DNA from: CAVSRC01 sp963781775
GTDB taxonomy: Bacteria > Pseudomonadota > Alphaproteobacteria > Rhizobiales > Kaistiaceae
Length of the DNA: 64,000 nt
NCBI GenBank assembly: GCA_963781775.1
Contig: CAWAHE010000014.1
Coordinates: 1-64,000 of the forward strand
Direction of reading: 5' to 3'
The notes below the pieces were generated by a model, which made no database searches, was not told where the DNA came from, and was given only the letters and a program-made list of their open reading frames with translations. Position numbers and translations under genes: made by a program. Shown piece by piece: positions 1-8,275 of the stretch (position 1 is the first letter of the stretch; each line of letters opens with the position of its first letter).

Positions 1-400
1 CCTGCGGGCCGAGCGATGCGCTGGCGCGAAACTCGAAATAGCCATAACGCGGCACATAGGTGCGCCGCGCCGACTGGAACGTTCGCACGATGCATGCCGG
101 CCTGAACCGATGCTGGCCGATGGCACTGCCCTCGGGACCGGAGAAGACACCGGTCTGCAGGTTGGACACCCGAACGGGACCGTCCCATTCGGGACACCAG
201 GGCGGCTGGTCCTCTTCGATGCGCAATTCCAGCGCGCCATTGGCGGTGTGGTAACGCGCGGCGGAAGCCTCCGCCGAACTCCATTGCGGCAGGTAGAAAA
301 GCAGCCACTTGTCGGTATCGAGTTTATGCCGGTCGAATTCGTCGTGGAATTCGAGCCGGTAACCAGGCCTTTCGATGGGGTTGGGCGGAACCTCGGCCAC
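1..400 (-). CDS. GH16-family glycoside hydrolase, N-terminal part (runs off the window)
   Basis: The minus strand from a GTG at 400 stays open to the window edge, giving about 133 residues. Near the N-terminus it reads YRLEFHDEFDRHKLDTDKW, the usual opening of the GH16 fold (a D-E-F segment, then LD..KW). Further in are RVSNLQTGVF and YGYFEFRA, the latter resembling the strand that precedes the GH16 active site. GH16 enzymes cleave beta-1,3 or mixed-linkage glucans and galactans. The catalytic ExDxxE motif lies outside the window, so activity and substrate cannot be judged. No signal peptide is visible after this start. The gene begins 14 nt after the pheA stop on the same strand, so it may be cotranscribed. 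The start codon is tentative. Confidence 0.72.
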   Translation of the reverse strand, partial: MAEVPPNPIERPGYRLEFHDEFDRHKLDTDKWLLFYLPQWSSAEASAARYHTANGALELRIEEDQPPWCPEWDGPVRVSNLQTGVFSGPEGSAIGQHRFRPACIVRTFQSARRTYVPRYGYFEFRASASLGPQ

Positions 401-414
401 AGCACCCGGCCGCC

Positions 415-1263
415 CTAGCTCAGCCCTTCGCGGAAGGGGCTCGCCGGATAGACGCCGAGAATGCGGACCTCGGTTGAGAAGAAGGCGAGTTCTTCCAGCG
501 CCAGCGTCAGGTTGCGGTCGGCAGGATGGCCCTCGACATCGGCATAGAACTGCGTGGCGAAGAACTGGCCGTCGAGCTGGTAGGACTCGAGCTTGGTCAT
601 GTTGACGCCGTTGGTGGCGAAGCCGCCCATCGCCTTGTAGAGCGCGGCCGGAACGTTGCGCACGCGGAAGACGAAGGTGGTGACGATCTTGCCCTTGCCG
701 CGCGGGGCGCGCTTCTCGTTCTTGGACAGGATGATGAAGCGCGTGGTGTTGTGGGCGGCGTCCTCGACGTTCTTCGCCAGGATATCGAGACCGTAGATGC
801 CGGCAGCGATGGCCGGGGCGAGCGCGGCCTGGCTGAGATCGCCGGCCTCGGCGACCTCGCGCGCGGCGCCGGCCGTATCGCCGGCAACCACCGCCTTCCA
901 GCCGTGCTTGCGGATGATCTTGCGACACTGGCCGAGGGCATGGATGTGGCTGTGGACGGTCTTGATCGTTTTCAGCGTGGCACCCTTCGGCGCCATGAGC
1001 TGGAAATGAATAGGGATGAAATGCTCGCCGATGATGTGGAGGCCAGACGTGGGCAGCAGGTGGTGGATATCGGCAACCCGCCCGGCGAGCGAATTCTCGA
1101 TCGGGATCATGGCGAGATCGGCCGTGCCCTTCTCGACCGCGGCGAAACAATCCTCGAAGGTCGGGGCGGGCAGCGTCTTCGCCCTCGGATAGACCTCGCG
1201 CGAGGCAACCTCGGAATTGGCGCCGGGCTCGCCCTGGAAAACGACGGTCTTCGGCTGCGGCAT
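415..1263 (-). CDS. pheA: prephenate dehydratase
   Basis: Converts prephenate to phenylpyruvate in phenylalanine biosynthesis (cytosolic). The 282-residue protein has the periplasmic-binding-like catalytic domain (about residues 5-185) with the catalytic TRF triplet at 174-176 (HNTTRFIIL). A C-terminal ACT domain (about 195-275) with NMTKLESYQLDG matches the ESRP-type phenylalanine-binding region in the form seen in alphaproteobacteria. There is no chorismate mutase domain, so this is the monofunctional type. ATG start with a GGGGAA-like ribosome site upstream. In many Hyphomicrobiales pheA follows kdsB directly; here a TetR/membrane protein pair lies between them. Feedback control by phenylalanine through the ACT domain is expected from the family. 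Confidence 0.95.
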   Translation of the reverse strand: MPQPKTVVFQGEPGANSEVASREVYPRAKTLPAPTFEDCFAAVEKGTADLAMIPIENSLAGRVADIHHLLPTSGLHIIGEHFIPIHFQLMAPKGATLKTIKTVHSHIHALGQCRKIIRKHGWKAVVAGDTAGAAREVAEAGDLSQAALAPAIAAGIYGLDILAKNVEDAAHNTTRFIILSKNEKRAPRGKGKIVTTFVFRVRNVPAALYKAMGGFATNGVNMTKLESYQLDGQFFATQFYADVEGHPADRNLTLALEELAFFSTEVRILGVYPASPFREGLS

Positions 1264-1394
1264 GACGGGTTCCCCGGTTAGGCGGCGAGGCTTAGCGCAG
1301 GCGGGCGGAAACGGGAAGCTTTACGGGCGCTGGTTTGGCACGGCCCCCGGACGGGGCGGGGGGCAGACGCAAAGGTTGAGGCGGGTCTTGAACG

Positions 1395-1877
1395 TCAGCC
1401 GTGCTGGCGAAGCGCCTTCAGCGCCGCCCAACCCGCCCACAGCCCGAGTGGGAACTGGGCCACGCCGGTTATCTCGAAGAACCAGTTTGACGGGACCTCG
1501 TAGGTCGGACCGGGAAACATGCGGTTGAAGAGCGCCGGATCGCCAACGAAAAAGACGATGTTCTTGACGAGGTGGTTGTAGCCACCCTCGATCACTCCGA
1601 TCACAATCGCCGGGACGATCAGAATGGTGGCCATGTTGAGCCAGAAGGCCAGCCGGCCGATCCGCTCGCCCCGATGCCTGTGCGCCGTGAAAGCGAGCGC
1701 CGCCATGAGCAGCCCGACAAAGAGGCTGAACACCGCGACCTGCAACCGCCATGGCGTGTCGTAGGCATAGGCGCCATAGACGTGATGAATCGATGTCAGG
1801 ACCAATTCGGACCAGCCGAGCAGGACGGCCGCTTGCGGCAGGGATGTCGTCCCCACCACGATCGCGCGATTCGACAT
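1395..1877 (-). CDS. small four-helix membrane protein of unknown function, partner of divergent TetR gene
   Basis: A 160-residue protein not recognised by family. About four hydrophobic stretches suggest an integral inner-membrane protein: around VGTTSLPQAAVLLGWSELVL, LQVAVFSLFVGLLMAALAF, WLNMATILIVPAIVIGVI and the C-terminal FFEITGVAQFPLGLWAGWAA. The ATG at 1877 was chosen because AAGGAG lies 11 nt upstream; an earlier in-frame ATG at 1934 would fall inside the operator palindrome. It is divergent from a TetR regulator with shared operator sites between them, the layout of a regulator controlling itself and a membrane target. Stress or efflux accessory roles are possible but unsupported. 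Confidence 0.8.
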   Translation of the reverse strand: MSNRAIVVGTTSLPQAAVLLGWSELVLTSIHHVYGAYAYDTPWRLQVAVFSLFVGLLMAALAFTAHRHRGERIGRLAFWLNMATILIVPAIVIGVIEGGYNHLVKNIVFFVGDPALFNRMFPGPTYEVPSNWFFEITGVAQFPLGLWAGWAALKALRQHG

Positions 1878-1922
1878 TTGATTGATGCTCCTTGGTACTT
1901 GCCCTGGCGATCGTAGCGAGAT

Positions 1923-2005
1923 ACCGAACAGCATGTTCGGTTATTCCCGAACAGCGACGGCGGCTCGGTCCGTTTCCGAACTGACTGCGGCCATCGTTCG
2001 GAAAC
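1923..2005. promoter_or_regulatory. TetR operator array with CCGAAC half-sites
   Basis: Two perfect inverted repeats lie in the 141-nt gap between the divergent membrane-protein and tetR genes. ACCGAACA (1923-1930) pairs with TGTTCGGT (1934-1941) across 3 nt. GTTTCCGAAC (1972-1981) pairs with GTTCGGAAAC (1996-2005) across 14 nt. The core CCGAAC or its complement occurs five times (1924, 1935, 1947, 1976, 1996). The second repeat ends 13 nt before the tetR start. Binding by the adjacent TetR protein is inferred. Confidence 0.7.
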
Positions 2006-2018
2006 TCTGGAGGCGGAG

Positions 2019-2564
2019 ATGGCTATAGATCGGCGGGTCGCGCGCACCCGCAACGCGCTTTACGACGCGTTGGTGACGCTCATACTGCGCAAGGGATATG
2101 AGGCGACGACGGTTCAGGACCTTCTCGACGAAGCGAATGTGGGGCGGGCGACCTTCTATTCGCACTTCACGTCAAAGGAGGACCTGCTGGCGCGCAGCCT
2201 CGACCGCCTTCGTGCCATCCTGGTCGCCGCCGTTGCGGAGGCCGAGGATCCTGCTTCGGCGCGTCGCGCCTGGAGCCTCGCGCTTTTCGAGCACGTGGAC
2301 GAATACAGGGCCGTCTATTTCTCCCTGGCGGGCAACGACGCCGGTGAGGTGTTGAGGCGGGCCGTAGGCAGGGTCGTCGCCGGTTTCGTTGCCGAGCGCA
2401 TCCAACCAAGGCCCGGCCTGCCGGCGGACCTGCAGGCGCAATGCATCGCCGGCATGTTCATGACGCTGCTCACATGGTGGCTGGAACGCAGCCCGCGTCT
2501 CGCGCCTGCTGCTATCGACGCTTTCTTCGGCAAGCTTTTGGCCGGCCCTCTGCCCCTGCGCTGA
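2019..2564 (+). CDS. TetR/AcrR family transcriptional regulator
   Basis: A 181-residue regulator with the TetR N-terminal helix-turn-helix at about residues 10-57: RTRNALYDALVTLILRKGYE leads into TVQDLLDEANVGRATFYSHF. The remaining helical part is a ligand-binding and dimerisation domain that I cannot assign to a ligand. It starts at ATG 2019 after AGGCGGAGA. It is divergent from the small membrane protein gene and the gap holds two perfect palindromes, so autorepression plus control of the membrane protein is likely. The pair sits between kdsB and pheA and reads like an insertion into a conserved gene order. Confidence 0.92.
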   Translation: MAIDRRVARTRNALYDALVTLILRKGYEATTVQDLLDEANVGRATFYSHFTSKEDLLARSLDRLRAILVAAVAEAEDPASARRAWSLALFEHVDEYRAVYFSLAGNDAGEVLRRAVGRVVAGFVAERIQPRPGLPADLQAQCIAGMFMTLLTWWLERSPRLAPAAIDAFFGKLLAGPLPLR

Positions 2565-2602
2565 CCGGACCCGGCAGAAATGCCGCGTCGCCAGAAGGTT
2601 CG

Positions 2603-3346
2603 TCAGGGCTTCAGCATCTCGCGGGCGCGGGCGAGGTCGGCGGGCGTGTCGACGCCGAGCGGGACGGAATCGACAATGGCGACGTCGATGCGCATGCCGT
2701 TCTCCAGCGCGCGCAATTGCTCCAGCCGCTCGCGCTGCTCGAGCGGCGTCGGCGGCAGGGCGATGTAGCGCTCGAGCGCCGCGCGGCGATAGGCGTAGAG
2801 GCCGATGTGATGGTAGAGCGGCCCCTCTCCCCACGGCGCCGTGGCGCGCGTGAAATACAGCGCGCGCAGGATGCCGGCGTCCTCTTCCTGAAGCGACACC
2901 GGACTGCCGACGACCTTGACGACGTTGGGGTCGGTGCGCTCCTCGTCGCGGACGATCTCGGCGCAGATGGTGCCGATATCGACCTCGGGCAGCGCCAGCG
3001 GGGCGAGCGCCGCCTGCACGGTGAAGGGCGGCACGGTCGGCAGATCGCCCTGGAGATTGACGACGATCTCCTCCGTCGAACCGATCTTCTCGAGCGCCTC
3101 GTGAATGCGGCTGGTGCCGTTGACGTGGTCGCGGCGGGTGACCACCGCCTCGCCGCCGGCAAGGTCGATGACGGCGGCGATGGCGAGATTGTCGGTGGCG
3201 ACAACCACGCGGCCGATATTGGCCTCGACCGCCCGCCGCCAGACGTGGATGATCATCGGGTGGCCGTGGATGTCGGCCATCGGCTTGCCCGGCAGGCGGG
3301 TCGACGCCATGCGGGCCGGGATGACGACGATGGCGCGCTCAGTCAC
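2603..3346 (-). CDS. kdsB: 3-deoxy-manno-octulosonate cytidylyltransferase
   Basis: Activates Kdo as CMP-Kdo for lipopolysaccharide core assembly, using CTP (cytosolic). The 247-residue protein opens with VVIPARMASTRLPGKPM, the nucleotide-binding loop of the family. It keeps VVNLQGDLPT and GVDTPADL, whose aspartates are metal ligands in characterised KdsB. One oddity: the segment normally SG[ST][DE]R reads NGTSR, with Ser at the usual acidic position. GTG start at 3346. The gene is divergent from the cytochrome c gene, an arrangement common in this order of bacteria. Confidence 0.94.
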   Translation of the reverse strand: MTERAIVVIPARMASTRLPGKPMADIHGHPMIIHVWRRAVEANIGRVVVATDNLAIAAVIDLAGGEAVVTRRDHVNGTSRIHEALEKIGSTEEIVVNLQGDLPTVPPFTVQAALAPLALPEVDIGTICAEIVRDEERTDPNVVKVVGSPVSLQEEDAGILRALYFTRATAPWGEGPLYHHIGLYAYRRAALERYIALPPTPLEQRERLEQLRALENGMRIDVAIVDSVPLGVDTPADLARAREMLKP

Positions 3347-3524
3347 GGATAAAATGGAACCTCAGGGCAAAACGGGCCCGGCCCGCAAGGACAATAAGTC
3401 TCAATCCACGGGGCTTATACGTGTTGCCTAGGACGGCGGAAAGCTTGTAGTTTCCGCGGCGCGTGGGGCCGCCGGGACGATTCCGAGGGCGCCGGCGCGG
3501 GGGGCTTCGGAGCGGTTTTCGACG

Positions 3525-4331
3525 ATGGACTCATTTGAATTCAACAAGATCGCCGGCGCGGTCCTGGGCACGGCCCTTGGCGTGATGGCGCTCAGCATCG
3601 TTTCCGAAGCCATTTACGGATCGGCCGAAGCCGAGCCGCCGGGCTATGTGATCGCCACCAACGACACCGGCGAGGCCGGCGGCGGCGGTGCAAGTGGCGG
3701 CGGTAGCACAACCGTGCCGCCGATCGCGGAACGGTTGCAAACAGCGGACGTGAAGAAGGGCGAGGCAGCGGCCAAGAAGTGCCAAGCCTGCCACAACCTG
3801 CAGAAGGGCCAACCCAACAAGGTCGGGCCCACGCTTTACGGCGTGGTCGGATCGCCGATCATCCATCCGGACAACGGCTTCAAGTATTCCCAGGCGTTCC
3901 AGGACAAGGGCAAGGAAGGCTTCACCTGGACCTTCGAACACCTGGACGCGTTCATCACCAATCCCAAGGGTGACATTCCGGGCACGGCGATGAGCTTCGC
4001 CGGCATCAAGAAGCCGGACGAGCGCGCCGACGTGATCGCCTACCTCAACACGCTCTCGGACAACCCGCTGCCTCTGCCGGCGGCAACGGCTGGGGGCCCC
4101 CCGCCTCCTGGCGCGGGTGGCGCTACACCTCCTCCTCCTCCGCCACCGCCTGGAACGGGTAACGCCGCACCGCCTCCGCCGCCGCCACCACCAGCCGGGG
4201 CGGGTGCTCAACCGCCAGCGCCCGGCGGCGCGATGGCTCCGGCGACACCCGCCGCGCCGGCGGCACCGGCGGCAGGCGATGCCGCTCCGGCCGCGCCTGC
4301 GGCGGGCGATGCCGCCAAGCCGGCGCAGTAA
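3525..4331 (+). CDS. cycM: membrane-anchored c-type cytochrome with Pro/Ala-rich C-terminal tail
   Basis: An electron carrier between the bc1 complex and terminal oxidase in the CycM/c552 family (role from family knowledge). An N-terminal hydrophobic anchor (about residues 9-30) is followed by a Gly/Ser linker. The single haem domain carries CQACH at 86-90 and the distal methionine in GTAMSFAG (Met156). After about residue 185 the protein carries an unusual 80-residue low-complexity tail of proline runs and Ala-Pro repeats, absent from the short CycM proteins I know. Start ATG 3525 has GGAG upstream. The gene is divergent from kdsB. The tail could span peptidoglycan or mediate contacts; that is speculation. 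Confidence 0.9.
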   Translation: MDSFEFNKIAGAVLGTALGVMALSIVSEAIYGSAEAEPPGYVIATNDTGEAGGGGASGGGSTTVPPIAERLQTADVKKGEAAAKKCQACHNLQKGQPNKVGPTLYGVVGSPIIHPDNGFKYSQAFQDKGKEGFTWTFEHLDAFITNPKGDIPGTAMSFAGIKKPDERADVIAYLNTLSDNPLPLPAATAGGPPPPGAGGATPPPPPPPPGTGNAAPPPPPPPPAGAGAQPPAPGGAMAPATPAAPAAPAAGDAAPAAPAAGDAAKPAQ

Positions 4332-4501
4332 ACAGGCTCCCGGGCATTCTCCAGCCGCTGCCGGAACCCAACAGGCGGCGGTCCCCGCACCTTAAATTTC
4401 GGTCATAAATCGGCCGGCGGCTGGTGTTTCTCTCGCCGCTCCGCCCTTAATATGCTCTGTGTGGACCGGACCAAGGGGGGCTTACGGAGAGTCACTGCCC
4501 G

Positions 4502-6394
4502 ATGATCAGGATCCCGACGACGATCGTGGCGCTGGCCGCATTGGCCGCGAGCGCAGTCGCCGCCTCCGCGCAAGACGCCGGAAACAAGGGCCCGGACGGG
4601 CTGCCGCCGCCGGGCGAATGGCGCCACGCGGTGAGCCTCATCGGCGAGCCGGGTTATCCGAAAGGCTTCGCCCATTTCAACTACGTCAATCCGGATGCGC
4701 CCAAGGGCGGCTCGGCGCGGCTGTCCGGCACCGGACAGACCTTCGACACGCTCAACCCGATCCTCGACAAGGGGGTGATCGCCGACGGGCTGGGCCTCAT
4801 GTATCAGTCGCTGACCACGCGGGCGATCGACGAGGCCGACATCGCCTCCGAATATGGCGAGATCGCCGAATCGCTGCGCTATCCGGACGACTATTCCTAC
4901 GTCACCTATCGGCTGAACCCGGACGCCAAATGGCAGGACGGGAAACCGATCACGCCGGAGGACGTGGTGTGGTCGTTCGATCAGACGGTGAAGCTCAACC
5001 AGAGCCGGCGCTTCTACTATCAGCACGTCAAGAAGGCGGAGGTGACGGCCCCGGACCAGGTGACCTTTGTCTTCGACGAGACCGGCAACCGCGAACTGCC
5101 CGAGATCGTCGGCGAGCTCCTGATCCTGCCCAAGCACTGGTGGGAAGGCACCGACGCCGCCGGCAACAAGCGCGATATCTCCAAGGGCACACTGGACCCG
5201 CCGCTGGGCTCCGGCCCCTACCGCATCGCCAACGTGAGCGCCGGTCGATCGATCACCTATGAACGCGTGCCGGACTTCTGGGCGAAGGATCTCAACGTCA
5301 ACGTCGGCAGCTACAACTTCGACAAGATCACCTACGAGTACTATCGCGACCTCAACGTCGAGTTCGAGGCGTTCAAGGCCGACGATTTCGACTATTGGTG
5401 GGAGAACGAGGCCAAGCGCTGGGCGACCGCCTACAACTTCCCGGCCATTCAGGCTGGCCGGGTGACGAAGGAAGAGGTCAGGCTCGACCAGGATTCCGGC
5501 GTGATGGTGGGCTTTGTACCCAATCTCCGCCGACCTTTCTTCCAGGACCGGCGGGTGCGCCAGGCGCTGAACTACGCCTTCGATTTCGAGGAACTCAACC
5601 GCACCCTTTTCTACGGCCAGTACGAGCGGGTGAACTCTTTCTTCTACGGCCTGCCGCTGGCGGCAAGTGGCCTGCCGCAAGGCAAGGAACTGGAAATCCT
5701 CAATTCGGTTAAAGACAAGGTGCCGCCGGACGTGTTCACGCAGGAATACACCAACCCGGTCGGCGGCGACCCGCAGAAGGTGCGCGACAACCTGCGCAAG
5801 GCGGTGCAGCTTCTCCAGGAGGCCGGCTACACGCTGCAAGGCAACAACCTGATCGGCAAGGACGGCAAGCCGGTCACCATCGAGCTGTTGCTCAACGGTC
5901 CGACCATCGAGCGTGTGGCGCTACCCTACAAGGCGGCGCTGGCGCGCATCGGCATCACCATGAACATCCGCTCGGTGGACTCCAGCCAGTTCGTCACTCG
6001 CGTCCGCTCGCGCGACTTCGACATGGTCTATACCGGATGGGGCGAATCCAATTCGCCCGGCAACGAGCAACTCGACTTCTGGGGCTCGAAAGCCGCCGAT
6101 CGGGACTCGTCGCGCAACTACGCGGGCATCAAGGACCCGGCGGTGGATGAACTGATCAACCGCATCACCTCCGCCAAGGACCGCGAGAGCCAAGTGGCCG
6201 CGGTGCACGCGCTCGACCGTGTGATGATGGCGCAGCAATACGTGATACCGACTTACGTCTTCCTCGCCGAGCGCATCGCCTGGTGGGACCGCTTCGGCCA
6301 TCCCGACTTCAAGGCGTTGAAGTTCGCCATCGGTTTCCCGACCGTGTGGTGGTGGGATGCGGCCGCGGCGGCGAAGACGGGAGGCGCCCAGTGA
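4502..6394 (+). CDS. yejA: periplasmic oligopeptide/microcin C-type binding protein (first YejA)
   Basis: A 630-residue family 5 extracellular solute-binding protein. An N-terminal Sec signal (IRIPTTIVALAALAASAVA) precedes the mature part, which has YvtyRLNPDAKWQDGKPIT and EDVVWSFDQ, typical of this family, and a long C-terminal lobe ending in a Trp-rich segment. The closest relatives known to me are YejA proteins, which feed the YejBEF ABC importer of peptides and microcin C. GGAGAG precedes the ATG. Its stop overlaps the GTG of a second, related binding-protein gene by 4 nt, and permease and ATPase genes follow, so all are one operon. The two binding proteins may differ in ligand. Confidence 0.9.
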   Translation: MIRIPTTIVALAALAASAVAASAQDAGNKGPDGLPPPGEWRHAVSLIGEPGYPKGFAHFNYVNPDAPKGGSARLSGTGQTFDTLNPILDKGVIADGLGLMYQSLTTRAIDEADIASEYGEIAESLRYPDDYSYVTYRLNPDAKWQDGKPITPEDVVWSFDQTVKLNQSRRFYYQHVKKAEVTAPDQVTFVFDETGNRELPEIVGELLILPKHWWEGTDAAGNKRDISKGTLDPPLGSGPYRIANVSAGRSITYERVPDFWAKDLNVNVGSYNFDKITYEYYRDLNVEFEAFKADDFDYWWENEAKRWATAYNFPAIQAGRVTKEEVRLDQDSGVMVGFVPNLRRPFFQDRRVRQALNYAFDFEELNRTLFYGQYERVNSFFYGLPLAASGLPQGKELEILNSVKDKVPPDVFTQEYTNPVGGDPQKVRDNLRKAVQLLQEAGYTLQGNNLIGKDGKPVTIELLLNGPTIERVALPYKAALARIGITMNIRSVDSSQFVTRVRSRDFDMVYTGWGESNSPGNEQLDFWGSKAADRDSSRNYAGIKDPAVDELINRITSAKDRESQVAAVHALDRVMMAQQYVIPTYVFLAERIAWWDRFGHPDFKALKFAIGFPTVWWWDAAAAAKTGGAQ

Positions 6395-8268
6395 GGGGCG
6401 CGGGTGGCGGCCTGACCCGACGCGCGGCGCTGGCCGGCGCCGGCGCAGCGCTCGCCGCGCCGCTCGTCGCACCATGGGCCTGGGCGCAAGGCAAGACCGG
6501 GCTGCACGGTCTTTCGGTCTTCGGCCAACTGAAATACTCGCCCGATTTCAAGCAGTTCGACTATATCGATCCGGCGGCGCCGAAAGGCGGGCGGATCAAT
6601 TTCGCGGTGCCCAACTGGGCCTACAATCAGTCGACGCAGACTTTCAACACGCTCAACACGTTCGTCCTCAAGGGCGACGCGCCGCCGCGCATGGAGCTGT
6701 GCTTCGACACGCTGATGGCGCGGGCAAGCGACGAGGCCGACGCGGTCTACGGCCTGGTGGCGGAAAGCGTCGACGTGTCGGACGACGGCAACACGTTCAC
6801 GTTCCACCTGCGGCCCGACGCGCGCTTCCATGACGGCACGATGCTCACCGCCGAGGACGTCGCCTTCTCGCTGATGCTGCTCAAGGAGAAAGGCCACCCC
6901 GCGATCACCCAGCCGATCGAGCCGATGGCCAAGGCGGAAGCGACCGACGCCAAGACGGTCGCGGTGACGCTCGACGGCAAGCAGAACCGCTTCACCATCC
7001 TGACAATCGTCGGGCTGCCCATCTTCTCGAAGGCCTATTACACCGACCATCCGTTCGATTCCTCGACGCTCGACGCACCGCTGGCCTCCGGCGCCTACAA
7101 GGTCGGCCGGGTGAGCGCGGGACGCTTCATCGAATACGCGCTGGTCGACGATTACTGGGGCAAGACCCTGCCGGTGAATGTCGGCCAGGCCAATTTCGAC
7201 GCGATCCGGATCGACTTCTTCCGCGAGCGCGAAGCGGCGTTCGAGGCCTTCAAGAAGGGAGAGATCACCCACCGCGAGGAGGCGACCTCGATCACCTGGG
7301 CGCAGGGCTACAATTTTCCGGCGGTCGTCCAGGGCAGGGTCAAGAAATCGACCGACATCCCGACCGAAAAGCGGCCGACGATGTACGGCATGTATTTCAA
7401 CACGCGGCGGGCGAAATTCCGCGACCCGCGGACGCGCCACGGCGTCGGCCTGGCGTTCGACTTCGAGTGGTCGAACAAGAACCTGTTCTTCGATTCCTAC
7501 ACGCGGCTGCAATCCTATTTCGAGCGCTCGGACTTCAAGGCCGAAGGACCGCCAAGCGAGGCGGAACTGGCGCTGCTCGAACCCTACAAGGCGGATCTGC
7601 CGCCGGAGGTGTTCAGCGAGGCCTACGTGCCGCCAGTGAGCGACGGTTCGGGCAAGGACCGCTCCATGCTGCAACGCGCCACCAACCTCTTCACCGATGT
7701 CGGCTGGAAGCAGATCGGCACGCAATTCACCGACGAGGAAGCGGCGCCCTTCGAGATCGAATTCCTCATCGACGCGCAGAGCTTCATTCGGGTTCTGTCG
7801 CCCTATGTCGAGAATCTGAAGCAGATCGGCGTGACCGCCACTATCCGCCAGGTCGATCCGGCGCAGTACCAGTCGCGCCTCAACGATTTCGACTTCGACG
7901 TCGTCCTCGCCGCATTCAACCTTTCGGCGACGCCGCTCGACGGGCCGCAACAGTTCTTCGGCTCCAAGGCGGCCGACACGCCGGGCAGCTACAACCTCGC
8001 CGGGATCAAGGAGCCGGTGGTCGACAAACTGCTCGACAAGCTGGCGGCGGTGAACTCGCGCGAGGAACTGATCGCGATCACCCGCTCGATCGACCGCATT
8101 CTGCGCGCCGGCCACTACTGGGTGCCGGGCTGGTATCTCGCCGACCATCGTCTCGCCTACTGGGACATATTCGGATGGCCGCCAAACAAGCCGGACTACG
8201 CTTTCGAGCCCGAGCTGACCTGGTGGTTCGACGAGAAGCGGGCGGCAGCAATCGGCTACACCGGCTAG
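6391..8268 (+). CDS. second YejA-like periplasmic binding protein, with a Tat-type signal
   Basis: A 625-residue family 5 binding protein related to the product of the preceding gene; both share a segment of the type FHLRPDARFHDG followed by the EDV motif. The GTG at 6391 was chosen because it overlaps the previous stop (GTGA) and has GGAGG about 9 nt upstream; an earlier ATG at 6283 would run deep into the upstream gene. The N-terminus reads LTRRAALAGAGAALAAPL and then an AWA cleavage site. The twin arginine suggests Tat export, unlike the Sec-type leader of the first copy. It presumably delivers peptides to the permeases encoded immediately downstream. Confidence 0.9.
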   Translation: MRGAGGGLTRRAALAGAGAALAAPLVAPWAWAQGKTGLHGLSVFGQLKYSPDFKQFDYIDPAAPKGGRINFAVPNWAYNQSTQTFNTLNTFVLKGDAPPRMELCFDTLMARASDEADAVYGLVAESVDVSDDGNTFTFHLRPDARFHDGTMLTAEDVAFSLMLLKEKGHPAITQPIEPMAKAEATDAKTVAVTLDGKQNRFTILTIVGLPIFSKAYYTDHPFDSSTLDAPLASGAYKVGRVSAGRFIEYALVDDYWGKTLPVNVGQANFDAIRIDFFREREAAFEAFKKGEITHREEATSITWAQGYNFPAVVQGRVKKSTDIPTEKRPTMYGMYFNTRRAKFRDPRTRHGVGLAFDFEWSNKNLFFDSYTRLQSYFERSDFKAEGPPSEAELALLEPYKADLPPEVFSEAYVPPVSDGSGKDRSMLQRATNLFTDVGWKQIGTQFTDEEAAPFEIEFLIDAQSFIRVLSPYVENLKQIGVTATIRQVDPAQYQSRLNDFDFDVVLAAFNLSATPLDGPQQFFGSKAADTPGSYNLAGIKEPVVDKLLDKLAAVNSREELIAITRSIDRILRAGHYWVPGWYLADHRLAYWDIFGWPPNKPDYAFEPELTWWFDEKRAAAIGYTG

Positions 8269-8275
8269 AATCGCG

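Noticed and set aside
4403..5839. A 478-residue minus-strand open frame opposite yejA
   Set aside because: Antisense to a gene with a clear signal peptide and family motifs; no ribosome site or domain.
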